Assembly: GCA_032249695.1 (NCBI GenBank)
Contig: JAVVHE010000014.1
Span: 9,552-73,551, forward strand
Reading direction: 5' to 3'
Source: JAVVHE01 sp032249695
GTDB lineage: Bacteria; Pseudomonadota; Alphaproteobacteria; Sphingomonadales; Sphingomonadaceae
DNA: 64,000 nucleotides
Of the stretch, positions 51,583-60,910 are shown piece by piece. A program made the translations under genes and the position numbers. Positions within the stretch are counted from its first letter, which is position 1, and every line of letters begins with the position of its first letter. The notes under the pieces are model-generated. The model worked only from the letters and a program-made list of their open reading frames with translations, ran no database searches and was not told the DNA's origin.

Positions 51583-52035
51583 GTGCGTGCCACCATCCTC
51601 CCAACTGTCGCCCTGGCGACCCTCTCGGCCTGCACGGCCGCGGGGGGGCGCTGGCCGTCGCTTGAACAACGCCCGGCCGAGCGCGCGAAGAGCCTTGCCG
51701 TGGACGAGCCCATCTCCGGCCCGGCACCCGTCGCGCCACCGCGCGATCTGACCGCGCAACGGACCGCGCTCGCCCAAGCACAGGCGCGGTGGGCGGAGCA
51801 GAAAGCCGCCGTCGACAGCGCACTGTCGGAAGCGCGCGGAGCCGCGCGCGGTAGTCCGCGCTGGGCCGAGGCAGAGGCGCAGCTCAGCCGCCTTGAGGAC
51901 ATCGCGCTGACCTTCACCGCAGCCGCCGACGCGGCGCGGGAGGCGGGGGATGCTGCGCTGCTGGCGGAGGCGGAGGCGGCAATCGGCCGCCACGATGCCG
52001 TGCTGCTTGCAGCACGGACCATCCTTGCCCGATAA
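51583..52035 (+). CDS. Small lipoprotein of unknown function
   Basis: Not recognised. It is 150 aa from a GTG start that gives a lipoprotein signal, MRATILPTVALATLSACTAA (lipobox LSAC, Cys17). The rest is rich in Ala, Glu and Arg and probably helical (AQARWAEQKAAVDSALSEAR, AEAQLSRLEDIALTFTAA). The frame is open upstream through the tRNA promoter, but those codons are not protein-like. It ends 15 bp before the type III PKS and could be part of that transcript. Confidence 0.65.
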   Translation: MRATILPTVALATLSACTAAGGRWPSLEQRPAERAKSLAVDEPISGPAPVAPPRDLTAQRTALAQAQARWAEQKAAVDSALSEARGAARGSPRWAEAEAQLSRLEDIALTFTAAADAAREAGDAALLAEAEAAIGRHDAVLLAARTILAR

Positions 52036-52050
52036 GCGTAGGGATTGCGC

Positions 52051-53124
52051 ATGACCACAGCCCACATCAACGCCATCGCGACCGCCACGCCGCCCCACGA
52101 CGTCCACACAAGCTATCTGGAGCTGATGGACGAGTTCATCGTCGACCGCCGCGACAAGCTGATCTTCAAGCGTATGGCCGGGCGCGCGGGGATCGAGCAT
52201 CGCTACAGCTATTTCCTGCCGATCGTCACCGAACGCGGCACCGAGGACAGCGGCGCCTTCTACGTGCGCGGCTCCTATCCCTCAACAGGCCGCCGTATGC
52301 GCTTCTACGAGGAACGCGCGCCCGGATTGGCGATCAGCGCCGTCGAACAGCTCGATTTCGACCGCGAGACCATCACGCACCTGGTGGTCGCCAGCTGCAC
52401 GGGGTTCGTGGCGCCGGGCATCGACCAGCTTCTGGTCCGCGCGCTCGGTCTCAGGCCCAATGTCGAGCGCACCGTCGTCGGCTTCATGGGCTGCTACGCC
52501 GCGGTCAACGCGCTGCGGCTGGCGCACCATTTCGTGCGGTCCGAGCCCGCGGCGAAGGTGCTGGTGGTGAACCTGGAGCTGTGCACCCTGCACCTGCAGG
52601 AGACGCAGGATATCGAGCAGCTGCTCGCCATGATGCTGTTCGGCGACGGCTGCACCGCTGCGCTTGTCAGTGCCGAAGAGACGGGCCTGAGGATTGCGGA
52701 TTTCCGAGCCGCGACGCTGCCACAGTCGAACGAGCTCATCACCTGGCGGATCGGCGACCAGGGGTTTGACATGCGGTTGTCGGGCGAGGTTCCCAAGCGC
52801 ATCCAGGCTGCGCTCGAAATGGACGCCGCGCGCAACGACGACGAGGGACTGCTGCGCGGGCGGCGGCCCGACGAGTATGACGGCTGGGCGGTGCACGCCG
52901 GCGGCCGCTCGATCCTCGACGCGGTGGAGACCGGGTTCGGCCTGTCGGCGACCGCGCTCGATCGGTCGCGCGGGGTGCTGCGCGATTTCGGCAATATGAG
53001 CTCGGCGACGCTGATGTTCGTGCTCTCGCGTATCCTGGGCGAGGCCGAGCGCGTGCGCGACGGGCTGGCAATGGCATTCGGCCCGGGGCTTGCGGCCGAG
53101 ACATTCCGCTTCCGCCACGCCTGA
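52051..53124 (+). CDS. Type III polyketide synthase (chalcone/stilbene synthase superfamily)
   Basis: Iterative ketosynthase that extends an acyl-CoA with malonyl units, 357 aa. The Cys-His-Asn triad is visible: Cys148 in GFMGCYAAVNALRLA, His282 in WAVHAGGRSILDAVE and Asn315 in DFGNMSSATLMF. A ribosome binding site (GTAGGG) precedes the ATG. With the following methyltransferase and flavoprotein it matches the layout of phenolic-lipid (alkylresorcinol/alkylquinone) cassettes such as Streptomyces srsABC. The product is inferred only. Confidence 0.93.
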   Translation: MTTAHINAIATATPPHDVHTSYLELMDEFIVDRRDKLIFKRMAGRAGIEHRYSYFLPIVTERGTEDSGAFYVRGSYPSTGRRMRFYEERAPGLAISAVEQLDFDRETITHLVVASCTGFVAPGIDQLLVRALGLRPNVERTVVGFMGCYAAVNALRLAHHFVRSEPAAKVLVVNLELCTLHLQETQDIEQLLAMMLFGDGCTAALVSAEETGLRIADFRAATLPQSNELITWRIGDQGFDMRLSGEVPKRIQAALEMDAARNDDEGLLRGRRPDEYDGWAVHAGGRSILDAVETGFGLSATALDRSRGVLRDFGNMSSATLMFVLSRILGEAERVRDGLAMAFGPGLAAETFRFRHA

Positions 53125-53134
53125 ACCGCCACAG

Positions 53135-53827
53135 ATGCCCAGCTTCAAGGTTCGCTCTACCGAACCCGAGTGGATGGACAGCCCCGACATGCCCGAGGCC
53201 GAGATGGCGGCGGTGCTGCGCGGGCTGGAGCGGGTCAACCGCCTGACACTGGCGCGGCGGCCCACGATCAGCTGGCTGTCCAACCTGCTGAAGGGCCGGC
53301 CCGAGCGCATGACGATCATCGATGTCGGCGCGGGCCACGGCGACATGTTGCGCGCGGTCCACGCCAAGCTGCGCCGCTGGGGCGCCGAGGCGCGGCTGAT
53401 CGGCTACGACATCGATCCGCGCTGTACCGCCGCGGCGCGTCGTGCGTCGGCGGGCCTGCCCATCGAGTGGGTGACGGGCGACGCGACGCAGGCCGTCGCG
53501 ACGGCCGACATCGTCCTGTGCTCGCTGGTGACGCACCACATGCGCGACGACGAGCTGATCAGCTTCCTGCGCTGGATCGACGGCGCGGCGCAGCACGGGT
53601 TTTTCATCAACGATCTGCGGCGCAGCAAGACCGCGTGGCGCGCCTTCAGGCTGATGGCGCGGGTGCTGCGCTTTCATCCGGTGGTGCGCCACGACGGCGC
53701 GCTGTCGATCGAGCGGAGCTTCACGCCCGACGACTGGGGAATGCTGCTGCGACAGGCGCAGGTGCGGGCGCGCGTGGAGGCGTGGACGCCCTACCGGCTC
53801 TGCGTCAGCCGCGAGCGCCGGGTGTGA
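53135..53827 (+). CDS. Class I SAM-dependent methyltransferase
   Basis: 230 aa. The SAM-binding motif I IIDVGAGHGDML is at residues 61-72, the acidic ribose contact is in IGYDIDPR, and motif ADIVLCSLVTHHMRDDELIS follows. The pattern resembles small-molecule C/O-methyltransferases near type III PKS genes. The ATG lies 10 bp after the PKS stop. Its TGA overlaps the next GTG. It probably methylates the aromatic polyketide. Confidence 0.9.
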   Translation: MPSFKVRSTEPEWMDSPDMPEAEMAAVLRGLERVNRLTLARRPTISWLSNLLKGRPERMTIIDVGAGHGDMLRAVHAKLRRWGAEARLIGYDIDPRCTAAARRASAGLPIEWVTGDATQAVATADIVLCSLVTHHMRDDELISFLRWIDGAAQHGFFINDLRRSKTAWRAFRLMARVLRFHPVVRHDGALSIERSFTPDDWGMLLRQAQVRARVEAWTPYRLCVSRERRV

Positions 53828-54867
53828 GCGCGCCCGCAACGCTGGTCATCGGCGGCGGGCTGGCGGGCGCGGCGGTGGCGATCCGGCTGGCGGCAGCGGG
53901 CGCGCGGCCGCTGGTGATCGAGCGGAGCGCGGGCGCGCACGACAAGGTCTGCGGCGAGTTCCTGTCGAGCGAGGCGGTCGACGAGCTGCGCGCGCTCCGC
54001 GTCGATCCGGCAGCCCACGGCGCGGTGCCCATCCGCGCGGTGCGGCTGTGGCACGGCGCGCGCGCGGCGCAGGCGCGGCTGCCGTTCACTGCGCTCAGCC
54101 TAAGCCGCCGCGTGCTCGACGAGGCGCTGCTGGAGCGCGCTGCGGCAGCGGGCGCGGTGATCGAGCGCGGCAGCAGGGTGGGCGAGCTGCCTGAGGCTCC
54201 GGCGGGCGGGCTGTTCGTCGCCACCGGCAAGGCGCCGATGCGCGGGATCGAGCGCGGCGTGCCAAGCGGCCTGACCGGCCTCAAGATGCACTACCGGGCC
54301 GATCCGGACACGGTGGCTGCGCTATGCGGGGCGGTGGAGATCGTGCTGACGCGCTGCGGCTATGCGGGCGTGCAGCTGGTGGAGGGCGGAGTGGTCAACC
54401 TCTGCCTGCTGACCCGTGCGCCGGGACCGGGCGCAATCGAGCGGATCGTTGCCGAGACACCCCGCCTCGCGCGGCTGCTCGCCGGTGCCGAACCGCTGTG
54501 GCCGAAGCCGCTCGCTGTCTCGGGCCTGCCCTACGGCTTCGTTGCCGCGCCGGAGCCGGGCCCGGGGCGGCGCTTCCGGCTGGGCGACCAGGCGGCGATG
54601 ATCCACAGCTTCACCGGCGACGGCATGGCGCTGGCGCTGACCAGCGCGCGCTGGGCGGCGGAGGCGTGGGCGCGTCACGGGGCGGGCGGGGCTGCGGCTT
54701 ACGCTCGGCGGATGCGGTCGGGCGCGCGCCGGCCGGTCGGGACCGCGCAGCTCGCGGCGCGGCTCGGGCTGCGGCACGGAGCGCTGGCAGTGGCATTGGC
54801 GCGCGCTGTCCCGGGTCTGCCAGCCGCGCTGGCACGCGCCACGCGGGTGCGGTTCGTAGCGGGCTAA
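53824..54867 (+). CDS. FAD-dependent oxidoreductase (geranylgeranyl-reductase/hydroxylase type)
   Basis: 347 aa from a GTG start. The dinucleotide-binding fold LVIGGGLAGAAVAIRLAAAG is at residues 6-25, followed by RSAGAHDKVCGEFLSSEA and, near the C-terminus, FRLGDQAAMIHSFTGDGMAL, the second FAD-binding block. It probably hydroxylates or reduces the polyketide product. The gene overlaps the convergent M28 peptidase gene by 4 bp: the two stop codons (TAA and TAG) interlock. Confidence 0.9.
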   Translation: MSAPATLVIGGGLAGAAVAIRLAAAGARPLVIERSAGAHDKVCGEFLSSEAVDELRALRVDPAAHGAVPIRAVRLWHGARAAQARLPFTALSLSRRVLDEALLERAAAAGAVIERGSRVGELPEAPAGGLFVATGKAPMRGIERGVPSGLTGLKMHYRADPDTVAALCGAVEIVLTRCGYAGVQLVEGGVVNLCLLTRAPGPGAIERIVAETPRLARLLAGAEPLWPKPLAVSGLPYGFVAAPEPGPGRRFRLGDQAAMIHSFTGDGMALALTSARWAAEAWARHGAGGAAAYARRMRSGARRPVGTAQLAARLGLRHGALAVALARAVPGLPAALARATRVRFVAG

Positions 54868-57281
54868 AGCCCCAGCCGCGCGCGGGCGATGACCGCGGTG
54901 GAGCCGTGGTTCAGGAACGCGGCGTGGTTCTTCGGCAGCGGCGGCAGCGGGCGCGCCTGCACCGGCCAGCCGTCGCGAAATTCGACCGCATCGACCCCCA
55001 GCGAACCGCCGCCGCGCACCGGCGTGAACTCGATCCGCAACGGCACGCCACCACCGACCCAGCGGATCCGTATCGCGCCCGGCTTGCCGAGCATCGTCGG
55101 CGCGGGCGTGCCATTCACGCTGACGTCGCGCAGCGCCACGTCGGTCACCAGACGCATCTGCAGCACGCGGCCGGACTGTGGGACGACGGTCAGCACGCGC
55201 CGGGCGCCGTCGCGGTCGAGCGTGATCGAGGGAGGCGCGATCGTTGGGATCGGCGTCGCGGCAGCGGCCCAGACCGGCGCGTCGCTCAGTTCCGAGATGG
55301 TCTGGCGCCTGGGCCTACCGCCTTCGGCCTTGAGCACGCCCGCCGCGTAACCTTCAAGCGGGGTCAGCGGCGTGTAGCGCAGCGCGCTCGATGCGCCGGG
55401 ATCGGCGAGGAACAGCGTCTGCACCAGCTGCGGATAGCGCGCGCTCGGGCGGTGCCACCACGGCCACGCGACCATCAGCACGAGACCGAGCGTGACCGAG
55501 CCGAGCCCCGCTGCGAGAGTCTGCCGCCGCGCCGATGCGAGGATGAGGCCGGTGAGGAGAGTCGCCGCGAACGCGCTGACGGCGATGATGCCCGGCATGA
55601 TCGGTGCGATGCCGTCGACAAGCAGCGCGCCCATCAGCAGCACGTGCGCCAGCGGCACCAGCACGATCAGCGCCACCGCGCCCCAGGCGAGCGGGCGCTC
55701 CGGACCGAGCACGGCGGCTGCGAGCGCGGCGAGGCAGGCGGCAGAGGCAGGCCACAGCAGCACCGGGGCAAGCGCCGGCAGCCCGACCTGCGCGACGAGC
55801 GCGAGCACGAGCGCCAGCGTGAGGCAGCCGAGCCAGCCAGCGAAGCCGTCGCCGGTGCGGGCTCCGAACGCGCCCAGCGCCGCCAGCGCGCCGCCCGCGG
55901 CAAGGCCGACCGCGACCCAGCCCGCGCCCGAGACCAGCGCCAGCAGCGCAGCGACGAACGCCAGCCCGCCGCCGGCCGCCAGCCCGCGCCCGCGCGCAGC
56001 CAGCGCCATCGCCAGCGCCGCGATGCCCGCTCCGATCAGCGCCAGCGCCAGAGTGTAGCCGCCCATATCGGCCAGCAGCGGCTTGGCCGACGCATAAGCC
56101 TCTGGGATGCCGGTCAGCGCGCGCGCGGTCGTCATCAGCGACGCCGCCACCAGCAGCAGCCACAGTCCCGCCGCCGCGCCGCGCACGATGGCAGAGACCG
56201 GCACCCGCCGAAGCGCTGCCGCCCCGGCGAGCGCAGCCGCAGCGACTCCGATGGCCAGCCACCCCGCCCACAGCGGATGCTGCAGCGCGATCAGCCCCGG
56301 TACCTGCCCGTAGGCGAGGCCGCCGCGGTCGACCGGCAGCGCGGTCGAGTCGGCAAGGCGGCGGATGACCGGGAGCGCGCTCGCGCCCTCGGCTTCGATC
56401 GAGCGCGGGTCGAGGCTCGTCAGGCTGTCGGTCGGCCCGTGATAATCGAACTCGCCGCCGATGAACGCGAAGTTGAGGCCGGGCAGGCCGGCGGCGATCG
56501 CCGGTGTCAGGTCGGTGTCGTTTGGCAGCAGGCCGTAGATCGCAGCCGACGGCGACTGCGCGAAGGCGCCCGGCACGGCGAGATAGCCGGCGACCAGCCC
56601 GGCCGAGTTCGGCCCCGTCTGGAACATCGACGGCCGCCCGCCCGATCCGCGCGCCTCGAAGTTGAACACGGCGCCGGTGCGGGCGACGTTTGCTGGCACG
56701 CGGAACCATGCGCGCGCGCCGAGCAGGCCGGTTTCCTCGCCATCGGTCAACAGCGCGATCACGTCGCGCTGCGTCGGCCCGCCCGCCTTCAGCGCGCGCA
56801 TGATCTCCAGAACCGTGGCGCTGCCCGATGCGTCATCGCCCGCGCCGGGCGCGCCGTCGCGGCTGTCGGTATGCGCCATCAGCACAATCGCAGGCAGGCG
56901 GGGGTCGCGACCCGGCAGCCGCGCGACGATGTTCATCACCGGTCCGCCCGCCGCGGCGCCGAACTTGGGCGAGGTTTCGACCGCGACCGAACGCTCGATC
57001 TGCACCGGCACGCCGATCGCGGTCAGCTGGTCGATCAGATAGCGCTTGGCGGCGAGCGCGGCGGGGCTGTTGTGCGGACGCGGCTCGCGCGAGATCGCGC
57101 GGACATGGACCATCGCGCGCTCGGCGGAAAAGGCGGTGGCGGGCGCCGATAGGGGCGTGACGGGCGGCGGCTCCAGCCCGCGCACCGCGAGCAGCAGCGC
57201 GACGAGCACCAGCACGCCGAGCACGATCAGCCGCAGCGGAAACGGCCGTGCAGGGTCCATGTCGACATTGACCTCGGTCAT
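54864..57281 (-). CDS. Membrane-anchored M28-family zinc peptidase
   Basis: 805 aa. One membrane segment near the N-terminus (LRLIVLGVLVLVALLLAVRG) is followed by an M28 aminopeptidase domain with zinc ligands MAHTDSRDGAPGAGDD, DGEETGLLGA, LLPNDTDLTP and FDYHGPTDS. From about residue 330 the protein has roughly nine membrane segments, then a C-terminal beta-rich domain (DRDGARRVLTVVPQSGRVLQ). The architecture resembles ER-type M28 membrane peptidases. The ATG overlaps the astD stop. A role in arginine catabolism is doubtful. Confidence 0.9.
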   Translation of the reverse strand: MTEVNVDMDPARPFPLRLIVLGVLVLVALLLAVRGLEPPPVTPLSAPATAFSAERAMVHVRAISREPRPHNSPAALAAKRYLIDQLTAIGVPVQIERSVAVETSPKFGAAAGGPVMNIVARLPGRDPRLPAIVLMAHTDSRDGAPGAGDDASGSATVLEIMRALKAGGPTQRDVIALLTDGEETGLLGARAWFRVPANVARTGAVFNFEARGSGGRPSMFQTGPNSAGLVAGYLAVPGAFAQSPSAAIYGLLPNDTDLTPAIAAGLPGLNFAFIGGEFDYHGPTDSLTSLDPRSIEAEGASALPVIRRLADSTALPVDRGGLAYGQVPGLIALQHPLWAGWLAIGVAAAALAGAAALRRVPVSAIVRGAAAGLWLLLVAASLMTTARALTGIPEAYASAKPLLADMGGYTLALALIGAGIAALAMALAARGRGLAAGGGLAFVAALLALVSGAGWVAVGLAAGGALAALGAFGARTGDGFAGWLGCLTLALVLALVAQVGLPALAPVLLWPASAACLAALAAAVLGPERPLAWGAVALIVLVPLAHVLLMGALLVDGIAPIMPGIIAVSAFAATLLTGLILASARRQTLAAGLGSVTLGLVLMVAWPWWHRPSARYPQLVQTLFLADPGASSALRYTPLTPLEGYAAGVLKAEGGRPRRQTISELSDAPVWAAAATPIPTIAPPSITLDRDGARRVLTVVPQSGRVLQMRLVTDVALRDVSVNGTPAPTMLGKPGAIRIRWVGGGVPLRIEFTPVRGGGSLGVDAVEFRDGWPVQARPLPPLPKNHAAFLNHGSTAVIARARLGL

Positions 57282-58681
57282 GCGCGCAGCCCGGTAATGG
57301 GCGGGGCGGCAGGTGTCACCGCCTCGATGCTGGCGACGGGAAAGGCGGCGTAATCGGCGGCGTAGTAGGCGCTGGGGCGCAAATTGCCGCTGAAGCCGAT
57401 GCCTCCGAACGGAGCCGACGAGGCCGCGCCCGTCGTCGGCCGGTTCCAGTTGATGACGCCCGCGCGCGCTTCGGCCCAGAAGCGGTCGTAGAGCGCGCGG
57501 TCGCCGCCGATCAGGCCGGCGGTGAGGCCGAAGCGTGTGTCGTTCGCAGCGGCGATGGCTGCGTCGAAGCTCGGCACGCGGATCAGCTGTGCGACGGGGC
57601 CGAACAGCTCCTCGTCGGGCACGCTGAGGCCGGTCACGTCGACGAGCGCGGGCGACAGGAACGGGCGGTCGGGTCGCAGGCGGATGAGCGGCCGGAGCGG
57701 TCGGCCGCCGAGGCTGAGCAACGCGCGATAGCCATGTTCCAGCCGGTCCGCGGCGGCGTTCGAGATGACAGGGCCCATGAAGGGCTGCGGCTCGTCGAAC
57801 GGTGCGCCCACGATCAGCCGATCGATCAGCCCGGTCAGCGCCGCAAGCAGCGGCCGTTCCGCGCCGTCGCGCATAATGATCCGCCGCGCGCAGCTGCAGC
57901 GCTGGCCCGCCGTGATGAAGCTGGAGTGGACGATCAGCGCCGCGGCCGCCTCCGGCTCGGAGTCCCAGATGACCAGCGGGTTGTTGCCGCCCATCTCCAG
58001 CGCCAGCAGCGTGTGAGGGCGGTCGGCGAACTGGCGCGCGAGCGCATGGCCGGTCGGCTGCGATCCCGTGAACAGCAGCCCATCGAGGTCCGGATGCGCG
58101 GCGAGCGCCCTCCCCTCCTCGCCCGCGCCCTGCACGAGCGTCAGCACGCCCTGCGGCAACCCCGCCTCGGCCCACAGCGCAGCCATGAACTCGGCGGTGG
58201 CTGGCGCGTGCTCGCTGGGTTTGAAGACCACCGTGTTCCCCGCCAGCAGCGCGGGGACGATGTGGCCGTTGGGCAGGTGCGCGGGGAAGTTGTACGGCCC
58301 CAGCACCGCGAGCACGCCGTGCGGCTTGTGGCGCACCGCCTGCGCGCCGCCGGGCACCTCGCCTTGCCGCTCGCCCGCGCGCTCGGCCTGCGCAGTGACG
58401 GAGATGTCCACCTTCGCCGCCACGCTCGCGACCTCGGTGCGGCTCTCCCACAGCGGCTTGCCGGTTTCGCGCGCGATCAGCCGGGCGAAGTCGTCCTCGC
58501 GCGCGCGCACCAGGTCGCGGTAGCGACGGGCGACCGCCACCCGCTCGGCGAGGGGCCGCCGCGCCCAGCCGGACCATGCCGCGCGCGCCGCGGCGACCGC
58601 GGCCGCGGCGTCGCCCACCGGGCCGCGCCAGACCTCGTCGCCAGTGGCTGGATCGGTCGAGATCAGCTCAGAGCGCGACAC
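57278..58681 (-). CDS. astD: Succinylglutamate-semialdehyde dehydrogenase
   Basis: Oxidises N-succinylglutamate semialdehyde with NAD+ in the arginine succinyltransferase pathway. It is 467 aa from a GTG start (MSRSELISTDPATGDEVW). The aldehyde-dehydrogenase residues are clear: catalytic Glu in LEMGGNNPLVI and Cys in TAGQRCSCARR. GPYNFPAHLPNGHIVPAL and FTGSQPTGHALARQ are typical of AstD. It overlaps astA by 14 bp. Confidence 0.94.
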   Translation of the reverse strand: MSRSELISTDPATGDEVWRGPVGDAAAAVAAARAAWSGWARRPLAERVAVARRYRDLVRAREDDFARLIARETGKPLWESRTEVASVAAKVDISVTAQAERAGERQGEVPGGAQAVRHKPHGVLAVLGPYNFPAHLPNGHIVPALLAGNTVVFKPSEHAPATAEFMAALWAEAGLPQGVLTLVQGAGEEGRALAAHPDLDGLLFTGSQPTGHALARQFADRPHTLLALEMGGNNPLVIWDSEPEAAAALIVHSSFITAGQRCSCARRIIMRDGAERPLLAALTGLIDRLIVGAPFDEPQPFMGPVISNAAADRLEHGYRALLSLGGRPLRPLIRLRPDRPFLSPALVDVTGLSVPDEELFGPVAQLIRVPSFDAAIAAANDTRFGLTAGLIGGDRALYDRFWAEARAGVINWNRPTTGAASSAPFGGIGFSGNLRPSAYYAADYAAFPVASIEAVTPAAPPITGLRA

Positions 58682-59666
58682 AGCGCACCTCCTCCCCCCG
58701 GGCGAGGCCGCCGCCGTCGACCAGCCGCCAGCCCTCGCCGTCGTGCAGCCCCACGTCGCGCCACGCGCGAAAGCCGGTCAGCTTGCCAGCCGCGCAGATG
58801 AGGCCCGCGCCCTCGTCGGTGCGGCCGAGATATGGGCCGACGCGGCTGTCGCGGACGGTGCGGATCTGGTCGGTGCGGACGTTCATCGTGGGGCCCCCGT
58901 CAAAGATGTCGACATAGCCTTCGAAGTGAAACCCCTCGGCTTCCAGCAGCCGCATCGCGGGCAGCCCGCTATCGTGCGGGCGGCCGATGACGGCGCGCGC
59001 TTCGGCGGGAAGCATCGCGGAATAGATCGGATATTTGGGCATCAGCTCGGCGATGAACTGATTGCCGTGGCTGGCATTGAACCGGTCCGCCTCGATGAAG
59101 TCCATATCGAAGAAGTGCCGCCCGATCGCGTCCCAGAAGGGCGATTGCCCCTCGGGTGTCAGCCAGCCGCGCAGCTCGGACACGAAGCGCGGGCCGAAGC
59201 GCGCGCGATGCTGCGCGATGAACAGATAGCGGCTGCGCGCGATGAAGCGGCCCAGCCGGTCCCGCCGCAGCTCGGGGTGGAGGAACAGCCCGCCAACCTC
59301 TGACGCGCCGCCATTGTCGGTGACAAGGTGCAGCAGTTCGGCGCGGATGGTGCGGCCGAGCATCCGGCTGTGCTGAGCGTGTTCGCTGACGAGATAGCTG
59401 TAGAACGGCCACTCGGTGCCGACCTGCCCGAACAACAGCACCGTGCCGCCCAGCGCCCCGTTTCGCGTGTCCTCCAGCACCATCAGATACAGGTCGTTGG
59501 CCGGTGCCTCGCCCGTGCGCGCGAAGCTCGCCTCCGACCAGGCGATGCGTTCGGCATAGGCATCGCGCGAGGACGGGATGTTGGTGAAGCCCGGCCCGGT
59601 CAGCTGCGCGAGCGCCACCGCCTGCTCGAGGTCGTCCTTGCAGATCGGGCGGATCTGCCAGCTCAT
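58668..59666 (-). CDS. astA: Arginine N-succinyltransferase
   Basis: First enzyme of the AST pathway, transferring succinyl from succinyl-CoA to arginine. It is 332 aa with a GNAT fold. MSWQIRPICKDDLEQAVALA, TGPGFTNIPSSRDAYAERIA, YSYLVSEHAQHSRML and VGGLFLHPELRRDRLGRFIA are family blocks. The C-terminal EGFHFEGYVDIFDGGPTMNV is also typical. The ATG overlaps the hydrolase stop (ATGA); codons upstream are non-conserved. Confidence 0.95.
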   Translation of the reverse strand: MSWQIRPICKDDLEQAVALAQLTGPGFTNIPSSRDAYAERIAWSEASFARTGEAPANDLYLMVLEDTRNGALGGTVLLFGQVGTEWPFYSYLVSEHAQHSRMLGRTIRAELLHLVTDNGGASEVGGLFLHPELRRDRLGRFIARSRYLFIAQHRARFGPRFVSELRGWLTPEGQSPFWDAIGRHFFDMDFIEADRFNASHGNQFIAELMPKYPIYSAMLPAEARAVIGRPHDSGLPAMRLLEAEGFHFEGYVDIFDGGPTMNVRTDQIRTVRDSRVGPYLGRTDEGAGLICAAGKLTGFRAWRDVGLHDGEGWRLVDGGGLARGEEVRCVAL

Positions 59667-60859
59667 CGCGCCAGTCGCAGCAGCAGCAGCGCGGACAGCC
59701 GGGCTCGCTCGACGAGGCTCTCCGTCAGCAGAAATTCGGCGGGCGAATGGATCGCGCCGCCGCGCACACCGAGCGTATCGACGACCGGCAGCCCGTGCGC
59801 CGCAAGATTGTTGCCATCGCATACGCCGCCGCTCTCGCGCGTTTCGTACGGCAGACGAAGGTCGGCGCTCGCTTCGCGCACCAGCGCGAACAGACGATCC
59901 TGAACCGCATCGTGCGGCTTCGGCGGGCGGGCGAAGCGGCCGTGAAGCGTGATCGCCACCTCGCGCCGGGCTTCAACCTCGCCGACCGTTCGGACAAGAG
60001 CCGATTGCGCCGCCGCCTGCGCCGCGGCCGAGCGCGGGCGGATGTTGAACCGCAGGATCGCAGTCGCCGGCACCACGTTGTTCGGGCCGCCGCCGTCGAT
60101 GCGCGCGGGATTGACGCGGCAATCGGGACCGGTCAGCGCCTCCAGCCGCAGCGCCAGATCGGCTGCGGCGAGCAGCGCGTTGCGGCCGTCCTCGGGGTTG
60201 CGCCCGGCATGTGCGGAGCGGCCGGCGACGACCGCGGCGAAATTGCCGCTGCCCCAGCGGGGCGTTGCGAATGCGCCCTGCGGCGTGGTCGACGGCTCGT
60301 AGGTCAGGCCCCATTGCGCGCGGCCGGCAGCCTCGGCGAGCAGCGGCGCCGATGACGGCGATCCGACCTCCTCGTCGCTGCCGATCAGCACCTCGTAACC
60401 CAGGCGTTCGGCAGCCGAGGTGCGTTCGATCGCTCCGAGCGCGGCGAGCATGACCGACAGTCCGCCTTTCATGTCGGCGACACCCGGCCCGTTCAGCCGC
60501 CCATGCCCTTCGCGGCGGCAGAACTTAAACGGGTGATCGGCGCCGTAGACCGTATCCATGTGGCCGGTCAGCAAAACCCGCACCGGCGCCTCGGGCCGCA
60601 CGCAGAGCCGGACATGCGCTCCGTGCTTCACTCCCCGCACCGTGCCGTCCGCGCCGACGGCCTCGCTGGGCTGGGCGGGGACCAGTTCGGGCTCGCCCAG
60701 CGGGGCGAACGCGTGCGCCAGCGCCTCGGCCATCAGCGCCAGGCCGCGCAGGTTCGAGCTGCCCGAGGAGATCGCCGCCCAGCTCTCGGTGCGAGCGAGC
60801 ATCGACGGGGCCTCTTCGCCGAGCACGTCGATCACGGCGGTTTCGTCGGCGTTCAGCAT
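59663..60859 (-). CDS. M20-family hydrolase of the AST operon
   Basis: 398 aa. The M20 zinc peptidase pattern is present: GHMDTVYG (His, Asp), NGPGVADMKGGLSVMLAA, GSDEEVGSPSS (catalytic Glu and ligand), the dimerisation lid GSGNFAAVVAGRSAHAGRNP, and a C-terminal His in RGGAIHSPAEF. The gene is translationally coupled to astA. It could deacylate succinyl-glutamate in place of AstE, which is not seen here, but that is inference; carboxypeptidase activity is equally possible. Confidence 0.9.
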   Translation of the reverse strand: MLNADETAVIDVLGEEAPSMLARTESWAAISSGSSNLRGLALMAEALAHAFAPLGEPELVPAQPSEAVGADGTVRGVKHGAHVRLCVRPEAPVRVLLTGHMDTVYGADHPFKFCRREGHGRLNGPGVADMKGGLSVMLAALGAIERTSAAERLGYEVLIGSDEEVGSPSSAPLLAEAAGRAQWGLTYEPSTTPQGAFATPRWGSGNFAAVVAGRSAHAGRNPEDGRNALLAAADLALRLEALTGPDCRVNPARIDGGGPNNVVPATAILRFNIRPRSAAAQAAAQSALVRTVGEVEARREVAITLHGRFARPPKPHDAVQDRLFALVREASADLRLPYETRESGGVCDGNNLAAHGLPVVDTLGVRGGAIHSPAEFLLTESLVERARLSALLLLRLAR

Positions 60860-60910
60860 TCCGCCCCGCTTAACCGGGCGTGGGCGCGTCCGCCACCCCC
60901 GCCGCAGGCC

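Noticed and set aside
54324..57152. Very long plus-strand open frame (over 900 codons) across the M28 peptidase
   Set aside because: It is antisense to a gene with clear M28 motifs. Its translation is Arg/Ala/Gln-rich with no domains, as expected from GC-rich third positions.
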